Source of the DNA: Mytilus edulis
Taxonomy: Eukaryota; Mollusca; Bivalvia; Mytilida; Mytilidae
Direction: 5' to 3'
Length of the DNA: 64,000 nucleotides
Assembly (NCBI RefSeq): GCF_963676685.1
Contig: NC_092355.1
Coordinates: 78,211,176-78,275,175 of the forward strand
Below are positions 50,201 through 62,200 of this stretch, one piece after another. Each line of letters opens with the position of its first letter. Position 1 is the first letter of the stretch. Made by a program: the position numbers and the translations under genes. The notes beneath the pieces were generated by a model that did not search any database, was not told where the DNA came from, and worked only from the letters and a program-made list of their open reading frames with translations.

Positions 50201-53200
50201 TACAATGTATATTCACTTTTACTACCAACTGATAAATTAAAACAATCTTTACCATTCAGTGATAACAAGCACTTTTTTTAAATTTATGTATTTAAATGAG
50301 TAGTTATTGTTAGGGGCCATTAGAAATTTTAATTGAGATCAGTTTTGGAAAAAGGGAAAGGGGGATGTGAAAAAAAAAATTGGGGGGGGGGGTTAAATTT
50401 TTCTCATTTCAGATTTCATAAATAAAAAGAAAATTTCTTCAAACATTTGTTTGAGAGGATTAATATTCAACAGGATAGTGAATTGCTCAAAGGCAAAAAA
50501 AATATTTTAAGTTCATTAGACCACATTCATTCTGTGTGAGAAACCTATGCTGTGTCAACTATTTAATCACAATCCAAATTTAGAGCTTAATCCAGCTTGA
50601 ATGTTGTGTCCATACTTGCCCCAACCGTTCAGGGTTCAACCTTTGCGGTCGTATTAAGCTGCACCCTGCGGAGCATCTGGTTCTGTCTCTGCTTCCTTTT
50701 GTCCATACGTTCGTTCTACCGTCTGTCTGTCCCACTTCAGGTTAAAGTTTTTGGTTAAGGTAGTTTTTTATGAAGTTGAAGTCCAATCAACTTGAAACTT
50801 AGTACACATGTTCCCTATGATATGATAATTCCAAATTAGAGTTTTGACCCCAATGTGCAGTCGAATAAACATAGAAAATGAAAGTGCGAGTGGGGCATCC
50901 ATGTACTTGTTGTTGTTATATATTATATTAATATTTGTATATAACATGTACAGTTACATATTTATATAATTTTCATCCATTTGTTTATCATTCTATTCTA
51001 ATATTCTAATAATAGTGCAGTGCAAGTGCATAGTGAACACTCTTTTGTAATAATTCGAATGTTCTAATAGATTGAATTTGAGTACAAGGCATTCATATTT
51101 TCCTGCGAAACGTTCTTAGATATTCTTTCACATGCATTAACTCAAATTTTCGGTATTTTTGATTTGTTATTGATATATTATATATATATTTCTCACGACA
51201 AAACATTTTCATATCATTTATCTATGTTAATAAAAATTATTTTCATGAAATTGACATATATAATAATAATATAACAAGCGATAAGGAATGATATTTTGCG
51301 TTATGTTAACAGTCAAAGACGACAGTCACGTGAGTAGAAATGTCTGTGGCAACAACGAATACACCGCCGGATGTAAAAACAAACATAACTTAAATTGTGT
51401 CTCTGATTTTAATCTTAAATAAAAATGTATTTGTAGGAATAATCCTATGTAGAAATTTATATTGGAAATTATACAAATATTTTTCAATGTTAGTATGCAG
51501 TTCATCCTTCCATTTTAAAAAATGACAATAACTTGAGGTTAAAGTATATGAATCTCTACGAAATTATAGCACAAGGTTCCATACCAAAATAGGACGGATG
51601 GTATTGATTTGGGGGGTTATTGTTTTAGTTGTTTAGAAATTAAGGGTCATAAAGGGGCCGAAAATTTGTCGCTTTTTCCACAGGGTTCTATACCTCAAAA
51701 GGAATGTGGGGATTGATTTTTGGGGGTCATGGACAAACCGCTTAGGAATTAGGGGCCAAAAAGGGGCAGAAGAACAAACTTGGATTTTCTTGTTTTTGGA
51801 CAATAGTTTGAGTATAAGTTTATGGGTCACAATGAAATTATACCACAAGGTTCCATACCATAAAAGGAATGTCATTTTTCATGAAACTGAAGGCAAAATT
51901 AATTCTTCCTTTCTAGACATGCTAGATGTCTTGTATAACAATTAATAAATTATTCTTTTTTGTCATTATCTCCAGAGTTCTAAGTCTAATATTTTTAAAG
52001 AGTTTTGTACATTTTTTTATCAATCTTTTTTATACATTTTAGAGTCAAGAAAATTTTGACAAATTTATAATTTGTCATATTGTAGAAATGAATTTAAAAC
52101 AGCAATGATTTTTTGCAGCAGTACATAAAAGGTGACAAAACCGCGCATTCATAATACAGTGGAGATCAATCTTGTCGCTAATACTACCCACACACATTTC
52201 AATCACCTCCCTTTTGATTGCATAAAAGACTTTAAATTAGTTTGTATATGAATTGTTAATTATACAGAAAATAAGTGTAGGTTGATGTAAAAGTCCGACA
52301 ACACAATCAGCTGACTTTTGAATTCACAATGACCATGCTATTTCTAATTGAATATTAAAAAATACCAATATCTTATAACTTAAATTCGGTCGGTAGTTTT
52401 CTGCAGGCACTCCGGCTTCCTCCACCAATAAAAACTGGCCGCCACGAAATAGTCCAAAAGCGGTGCTTAAAAGTGGTGTTAAAACACCAAAAATCAAATC
52501 AAAATTATAACTTAAATTCAGCTTCGCCTTTGCAAATTTATGTATAACCACCTTTAAATAAAATCTCTCAGGGTTACGAAGATATTGTGCTGAATTCAGA
52601 GGAAAGTTTGTTCGGAATGTTTGTTCCATCGGAAACAAGTCATAACTATGTTGTAAATTGATCTCCTTTATATTTTTTTCAAATGAAACACCATAGAATG
52701 TGCAAGTGATTTATTGTCTTCTGGAACTGTAATGTGTTAACAGCTTTCCTGCATGTGGTCATTTTAACCATGTCACAATTCAACAGGAATTAGGCAATTT
52801 CACAGTTAATTTTATTTTTTGTCAATAATTGCGCAGTATTTGCAGCATCTGTTGACGGTGCCAACTTTCCATTGATTTGTATTTAGAGCACATTTTAGCC
52901 GAATCATATAAAGTACTGATGAACACCGTCTGAATATTGTCAATATAAAGTAAAACACCACTCAGCTGCTACTGGTCCTACTAATTGTAAGATACTTGTT
53001 ACAGAAGTCTTCTTTGTTGCTAACAGATGAAAGTAATATACATATTTGTCTGTATTTCAGGGTAAGACTCCATACGATCTAGCAGCAAAAGAAGAAAAGG
53101 GGCAGTATAAGGAAATGATGGAATACTTACAGGTACACATGCTTTAGAAATACAAATGCTTACACTCAGAATAAAACAATATAAAGCGATTTACAAAATG

Positions 53201-56200
53201 TAGAGATAAAAAACTAAATACCATAAAAAGGGAAGACACACAAAACCATCTTAGGTGCAATAGAAGGGTAAACTTAGAAATTTTACATTTGATAGTCAAA
53301 ATTTCTCATTACCGAATTAAAAGACGAATTCAAAGTACACTAGATTTTTTTTTATGATATTTGAGGTATCTCTGGGTCTGGTAGTCATCAAACAGTGGCT
53401 ATTAACACTGCAGTGAAAAAGTAACAACATACTGATGCTAAGCCTCTTTTTTTAATGACTTTCCTTTTTGTCGAGCCTTCGACTTTAGTCGAAAAAGCGA
53501 GACTAAGCGATCCTATATTCCGTCGGCGGCGTCCACAAATATTCACTCTGTGGTTAAAGTTTTTGAAATTTTAATAACTTTCATAAACTATCCTTGATTT
53601 GTATCAAACTTGGACAGAAGCTTGTTTATGATCATAAGATAGTATCAAGAAGAACATTTTGTAAAAATAAATTTCCACTTTTCCATATTTTACTTATAAA
53701 TGGACTTAGTTTTTTTGCCAGAAACAAAACATTCACTCTGTGGTTTAAGTTTTTAAAATTTTTATAATTTTCTTAAACTATCCTGGATTTTTTACCAAAC
53801 TTAGACAAAAGCTTGTTTCTGATCATAAGATATTATTCAGAAGTATTTTTTGTGAAAAAAAAATTCACTTTTTCCGTATTTTACTTATTAATGGACTTAA
53901 AATTGAGAATGGAATGTGTCAAAGAGACAACAACCCGACCAAATAAAAAACAACAGCAGAGGGTCACCAACAGGTCTTCAATGTAGCTAGAAATTCCCGC
54001 ACCCAGAGGCGTCCTTCAACTGGCCCCTAAACAAATATATACTAGTCCAGTAATGAACGCCATAGTAATTTCCAAATTGTTAGTTTTTCTTTCAGTTAAC
54101 ATTACATACAGTCTGCAGTTAAAGTTTATAAAACATTTATTAGATTCATAAACTATCCTTGATTTTTTTACCAAATTTGGAAGCTTCTTTCAATCAAAAG
54201 ACAGTATCGAGAGGGAAATTTTTTATTGATGTTTTTCCTCATTTTTGTTGAGTCTGCAATTAACAGCAAAAGTAGGCGAGACACTGGATTCCGTGGAACC
54301 CTTACGAATTTTTATATTTGATCCTATATACATGATATAGAAATAGAATATAAATTAATTGGTCCACACCCCAAAAGTTTAAATTGTATAAAAAAGAATT
54401 TTATTAGAAGCAGCTTAAGCTTTCCATAAATAAGTTCTTACAATGTTTGATAGATAGGGGCAAAAGGAAGCTAAAAGGAACTGATCCATTTGTTTAAGTC
54501 GGATTCTTTTGCAGCCTTTAGAATAATAAAAAAACAAACTTTGTGAGGCCTTCATAAAACAACATGATACCGTTTTCCATGTGTCAAAGATATGTTTCTT
54601 TTCTGCCTTCATCAGGTAAGCCAGGCAATACAACTTCTGAAAGCTTAAACAATTGAGTGAATGAAAATCAATAGGACCCGTAAAACAACAGCCAAGCTCA
54701 TCTTTACAAAGGATAAATAATCTTAATCTTTAAAATAAATCGGTGCCTTCTTTATTTTTTCTTGAAAATTATTCTGTTTAAACCAAGTAAATATCTTTTT
54801 TGTTGAAAAATGTTTTACAAGGAACAGAATCAGGAATAAAGTAAATGTACTTAACATTTTAATAGTTCTTAAGTTTTATGACGTCAATTTCTATTATTTG
54901 ATAGTATTTTCTGTTCACACCACACATTATATATTGATACTTCATAGCCCATTACTAAAAGTTGAAAACCTAAAACTATAAAATGTGTGAAAGTATGGAG
55001 ATTAAAAAAGGTTTAAATTGCCAGTGAAAAAATCCTGATAACTTTGCCTGATGGAGTTGTCACCTTAAGGTTTACTTTATCTTCTTAAATAGATAAAAGG
55101 AAACCTGAGCATAGGTTATTCACATTGGGAACATAATGATTAGAAAAAATTAAATACAACACTTCCATGACTTCATAAATTTCATGGATTGCAGGCAATT
55201 TTTATACGCCCGTCAAAATTTTGACGGGACGTATTATCGTATACAAATGTCCGGTGTCCGTCCGTCTGTCCTTCCGTCTGTCTGTCTGGCGTAAACATGT
55301 CACACCGTAACTTGAGAACGACTTATCTAAATTTCATGAAACTTATGATGGTCAAATGATCTGTATACTTTTTGGTGAAAATAAGATTTAAACTTTTTTG
55401 AGTTACTGCACTTTGTAACTAAAACAGGGGGGTGTTTTTTTTTCACATGTTGCACCGTATCTCAAAAACGATTCTTGATTATTGCTTAAAACTTTACTCA
55501 CTTCTTAGTTATATTTATCTCAATATCTATATACTTTGTGGTGATGATTCAACATTTCATTTTTGAGTTATTGAGTATTTTGTAAACGAGGGGGAGGTTT
55601 TTTTTACATGTCGTGCCGTATCTCAAAAACAATTTATGATTATTGCTTAAAACTTTACACACTTCGTTGTTATATTAATCTAAAGATCTGTATACTTTTT
55701 GGTGATGACTCAAAATTTTATTTTTGAGTTATTGAGTATTTTGTAAAAAAGGGGAGGTTTTTTTTTACATATCACGCCGTATCTCAAAAACTATTTATGA
55801 TTATTGCTTGAAACTGTACACACTTCTTTGTTATATTAATCTAAAGATCGGTATACTTTTTGGTTTGATTCAAAATTTTATTTTAGTGATATTTAGTTTT
55901 TTGTAAAAAAAAAAACAAGGTGGGGGGGGGGGGGGAGGGGGGAGGGTTGAGGGGTTCACATATCCCACCGTGTCTCAAAAACAATAAATGGTTATTGCTT
56001 AAAACTTTCTCAGAAACTATTTATGATTATTGCATAAAACTTCCACACAAGATGTCGGGCGTATCATGCGCTCATGGCGCAGCTGTTTGCTGGATTTATC
56101 TTCATCAGGAAATTTCAAAGCCAAATAGTTGAAAGCCAAGGTTGTATTTAGGAACCGAAACAGTTTAAGAGGTTTATGACCAAAAAGGACCTAAAATAAT

Positions 56201-59200
56201 TAAAGCTTACTGTGCATGTTGTGATTCTAACTTTTTTGTGAAACAATATTATAGGACAGCTACAATGTTTTCATATTGACTTATCATAGTTACTCAATAC
56301 CAACATAAGAATAATTTAATAGACTTACACTGTTAATTACGTTTCTTAATTTAATAGGAACTATCAAATCCAATTTTGACCAAACTCAGACAGTTAAATA
56401 GAAATGAGTTCCAGGATCTTGTAGCTCTCGGAACATTTGCTTCCTATGAAAACAGGGTTTATTTGTCTGGGCCTTGTAACATTGGGAAATCGTCGCTTGC
56501 AAGTATTCTTATCGGCGAGGAAATTCCAAAGAAGTGGTTTTCAACTGATGGACTAATTATTCATTTTGGAAGAAATGGCATCGACTTACAACAACGAAAG
56601 ATGATTCCATTGGAAAGAGGTCTGTATTATATGTTTAACCACTAAACAATTTGCTCACAGTCTGAAAAGACCATATTTTGTGCTCATTGACAATCAATGA
56701 CTTGACAAAATATCGACAGTACTGAACTTTAGTATCTACTTTACTTAATAAATCTAATTAGGTACTTGATAATTGTGGTAAAGTCTAAATATGTTCTCGA
56801 CCAGTCTTGGCCTTTTTCGTCCTGCCTCGACATGTCTCGTCTCAGTTTAATTATTGTTGTTGAATTTGGAGGTTTGTTCTTCCAACAGACTATTGGAATC
56901 CCAATGGGTACAAATTGAGCCCCTCTACTTGCAGATTTGTTTTTATACTCCTATGAAGCAGAATTTATCCAAGTGCTTGTACAGAAAGGAGAAAAGAAAT
57001 TGGCCCAGTCTTTTAATTTCACCTTTCGGTATATTGATGATGTACTGTCTCTTAATAATAATAGATTCAGTGATCACTTACATTTAATATATCCAAGTGA
57101 ACTTGAAATTAAAGATACTACGGACACAGACAAACGCGATGGTTTTAATTTTCCTATAGTCAACTTTCCATTTCTGTGTAGCAACATTCCCACAGCATCG
57201 GCATATAGAGTATATGTGTCTCAATTGATAGGTTACTCTAGAGCTAGCTCAAAGTACGTTGATTTTGTTGAATTAGGAATACTACTTTCTCAAAAGTTGC
57301 TAAGACAGGGCTATGAATCACTCAAATTAAGGTCATCACTCGAGAAATTTTATGGTCGCCATCATGAGCTGATTGGCCATTATGAGCTGATTGGCCATTA
57401 TGACAAAAGTGTGTCAGAAATCATATCTGATATTCATCCTCAGTCATAGTAACCTTAGGTCATTACCGAACTGAACAAAGAAATAACATGACGGGTGCTG
57501 TATACGGTGCTGGAAATGCTTACCCTTCCAGAGCACCTGATTTTACTCCCAGTTTTTAGTAGAGTTCGTGTTGTTTCTTATTTATTATTTATAACTGTTG
57601 ATGTAAATGTCCTTTTGTTTTATGAGTCTTTGTTTACTCCTTGGTTTTGATTGTTATATTGTCTTTCTATATTTTTTTCAATTCAACTTGAATTCTCAGC
57701 AAAATCTACAGCTACATGTATATTTATTACCGGTATCTATTAATTATCTATTGATCTTACACATTGCTAGGTTATTTTGGTAGTTTATTTTGTTGCTGTC
57801 AAATTTAAATATTATAATTATAGGTACATGTACCTCTCTAAATTTAACCAAACTTAAATTTAAGCTTTTTTTTTACCTTCAAATTTCATCTTTATTAGTT
57901 ATCAAAGGTATCAGGATAATAGTTGAGTACGCCACATGCGCTTTTTGTCTACGTAAGACTCATCAGTGTCGAAAGAACAAAGTTGAAGAGCATTTAGGAT
58001 CCAAATTTCAAAAAAATTGTGCCAAATATGGCTGAGGTAATCTATGCCTGGAAAAAGACAATCCTTAGTTTTGTGAGAAATTTGAAAAAAATGACCACAT
58101 AATTGATATTCATGTCAATATTCAGGACCATATGAGTATTTGGACCATACGCGTATGGTAATGACTGTACTGGTATATACTAGTACGCATATGGTCCGAC
58201 CATAGGCGTAGTACTCATATGGTCCGACCGTACGCATATGGTCAGGATAATCAACAAGTTTACAGTTAATATTTATCTCTTCATAAGGTATGAACCTTCT
58301 GGTTGTCACGTCAATAAAAAGACAATATCAAGGGTCAGAATATTATATTATAATGATAAAAATTAACCAGTTTTATGTATTTATTTTACTCTCTAGTCAC
58401 TATAGTAAACACCCTTAATACATTACCGATTTGTTATGACAATTGAATGGCAATATGTCGACTTGGGGAGATATTTCCAAAATTTCCGAATGACTGTTAT
58501 GTATGTCTCAGGACCTAAGTACCACTGCACGAAGCTGCTACACATCCTTAAAATGCTTTTTTTTTACTCGAAAGCAAAAGGTTTAACTGCAAAGGATCGT
58601 GCAGAATCAAGACCTGCAGAAAATTTTATAGTACCATGTGGAAGTAAATGTCATCCTAAATGCAAGATACAATTAGCGATGAAAAATAATTGTGGCATCA
58701 ATATTTGGTCACCGTGTTATGTTGCCTTTGCATTATAATATACATTTTCATGTAATCTCATTGGTTTATTTTTTAGATAAAGTAAATTGTATTATTGAAA
58801 CGTTTCTTATAAAATTGAGAATGGAAATTTGGAATGTGTCAAAAAGACAACAACCCTACCATAGAGCAGACAACAGCTGATGGCCACCAACAGATCTTAA
58901 TTGCAGCAATAAACCCCTGCTCCCGGATGAGTCCTTTAGCTGGGTCCTAAACAAATATGTATACTAATGCATATTTGAAAAAAAATGCCTGTATGGCTAA
59001 AATTTCATATGGTCCAATCCGTGAATAAACAAACAAGTATATACTAATATAGTCTGATCATACAAGTATGGTTGGAACATATGCGTATGGTCGGACCATA
59101 TCATTATACGCATATGGACTTGACCAATCACATATGGTTAAAATACTCATATGTTCTGGAACATCAAAACCGAAGTGTTGACTACTGGGCAGGCGATACT

Positions 59201-62200
59201 CTCGGGAAGGAAACGTCGGTCAGTAGTGGCATCGACCCAGTGGTGTAAATAAGATCCAGGATTAAAATTGAGTACACCAGTCGCGTGTTTCGTCGACATA
59301 AGACTCATCAGTGACGCTTATATCAAAATAGTTATAAAGCCAATCAAGTACAAAGTTGAAGAGCATTGAGGATCCAAAATTCCCTTGGATAGATAAATTA
59401 TGTGCAACACAGTGGACATTTGAACTCAGTTATTCTAATATCTAGGTGTCATTAAAATAAAATTATTTTGTAAGGCTTTCAAGAATAGGTTGACATCTAT
59501 TTATTTTTAAATGTCCAGGGTCAAATTATTGCTTTTCTCATGCCTCTTCCTTATATTTTTAACCTTGTTAGGTAGTGGTGATGTTTTAGCAAAACTACTT
59601 CTCGGGAATCCAGAATTAAAGAAACAACCAAGTCTGCAAGATGAGAGTATAGAAAAAAATCCAGGTGATCCAAAGTCTCATGTTAAAACAAAGGGAAATC
59701 AATTAAATCTATCGAATGTAAATCTGGGTCCTTCAAATCAGGAACACATGTCATCGAAATCCAATCAGGAGACATCAAAAGACTTCAAGGAACAACCAAT
59801 CCATACTGCTAATTCCATTCAAGATGACTTATTGGTAAAGATTAAGAAAGGTACAAATATCATGAATATAGCACCATCAGATCTGGTCGATTTTGGTGGA
59901 CAAAAATCATTTGATATGACCCATCAGTTATTTATCCAGCACAGGGGAACGTTCATTCTGATGTTTGATGGACGTAAAGGCCTTTATACAGAATTAGAAG
60001 AATATCCGCAAGGAGATGTTACTGCAGCATGTAAGTGGCTTTGAATAGACAATTGGATTTTGAAATACTCTAAGAGATTATAATATAATGTAATTAATTG
60101 GACGTTTCTGTATTGACCCTGATATAGATTCGAAGTTATGTGTAGTAAACAAGATACTGAAGGGCCAATATAGGAGATCGAGAATCTATAACATTTACAA
60201 TACAGAAACACCGAGTTCATAAAACTTTTATTAAATGAGTTTGATTCACACTTTTCGCAGTCACGATTGATATATTGTCAACAGTGTTGTCATTCATGAT
60301 TCCTAGTCCAAATTCGTCAGTCTTAGAGTAGCTAGATTGTGTCTAGCAAATTAAAAGGAGATGAAAAGAATAATTCAGACAGTTTAACCATTTATTCCAC
60401 TGCATTCTGATAATGATTGATCTACGGAAATGAAACAGTGATAATAATCAAAAGTTTAATGTTAAAGGCTGTAAAATATTTCCGTCCTAAGACATTACAA
60501 AACAAGAAACATCATTTAATTTATTTGTGCTATTTTAAGTCAAATTTCAAACTATATCTGTATATAAAACAAATGTATTGTATCCAGAATGATAAGCAAA
60601 ATGTTATTTTAAGAATAAAGCGCTTCTGCAGCAATCAATAATATTTGTATTTCAATACTATAGTTAACCAATTATTTGATTAGTTTTTAAGAGAAGAAAA
60701 GTAACATGAATTTGAATCAATGTAATCATGGTTAAAATGGCAAGCTTTATACAGTTATATATATCCATCATGATAAAATATATTATTGAGAAGTCTGCAG
60801 AAAAATCAGAAAATAGGTTTGGAAAACCTCTGTACTGTTAATCATGAAAATTCAAGCAATTTGAAATAAAATGAATCTTTTGGAAACATTTTATTACTTG
60901 GTTTACTGTTGTAGCTATTCTGGAGCATTGGATTAATTCTGTATTGACATACTGTAACAAAACTGAAGATAAAATGCCAAGAATTTTGTTTGCTGCCACT
61001 CACAGTGATAGCTTCTCAGAGGTTTGTCTGCCTTTATTATTCATTTTCCCATCTTACTTTTCAACACACATATGCAAAATTTCAGTGACAAAACTGTTTC
61101 TCCTGCCCTATTTTTAAATATTTAACAATTGAAACAATCAGGCACTAAACTTAATTCTTGTTTTTCAAGGACCAAGTTTAAGTTAAGGGCCCAACCTATA
61201 TTGGTCATATTAAATAATACTTAAATGTACTTTTCATATACCAAAAACAGCCTTTTTATGTAATCATATATATATATATAGATATAGGAAGATGTGGTGT
61301 GAGTGCCAATGAGACAACTCTCCATCCAAATAACAATTTAAAAATTAAACCATTATAGGTTAAAGTACGGCCTTCAACACGGAGCCTTGGCTCACACCGA
61401 ACAACAAGCTATAAAGGGCCCCAAAATTACTAGTGTAAAACCATTCAAACGGGAAAACCAACGGTCTAATCTATATAAACAAAACGAGAAACGAGAAACA
61501 CGTATATATTGTACATAAACAAACGACAACTACTATATATATATGAAGCCCTTAAGCCTTAAAAAAGATAATCTGTAATAATTTTAAAATTTCGAAGTCA
61601 ATGCCATTAGAACTACATGAACTACATCAGAAGGCAATCATCCTTAAGCATACATTACAACTTTGATCTAAAATTTCCAATTTCTTGTATACATTCCAGT
61701 GAAAACAGTACTAAAATACTCTGAATTAATAGATATAGGAAGATGTGGTGTGAGTGCCAATGAAACTCTCCATTCAAATAACAATTTAAAAAGTAAACCA
61801 TTATAGGTTAAAGTACGGCCTTCAACATGGAGCCTTGGCTCACACCGAACAACATGCTATAAAGGGCCCCAAACTAACTACTAATGTTGATTTAACAGTT
61901 TAGACGAAAACACTAAACACTTATAAAATAATATTTTGAAAAAACATGACTTTGCATTGAAAACTTAGTCCTTCGATCAAGTTATGGTTATTGAAACGAA
62001 TTCTCGCTTTAATTTTTCCACTTTGATAAGACAAATAAAGGCAAAAGTAGTATACCGCTGTTCAAAACTCATAAATCCATGGACAAAATCAGGATAACAA
62101 ACTAAAACTGAGGAAAACGCATTAAATATAAGAAGGTTTCTGTTGTGGGACACTTTTTGGTTATATCGGCGGGAAACAGAAGAAAAAGTATTCATTTCAA

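Noticed and set aside
59511..59571. Start codon at 59511 with a hydrophobic leader resembling a signal peptide
   Set aside because: The hydrophobic stretch is the pyrimidine-rich tract of a splice acceptor; the phase from exon 7 joins exactly at 59572 into the Roc domain.
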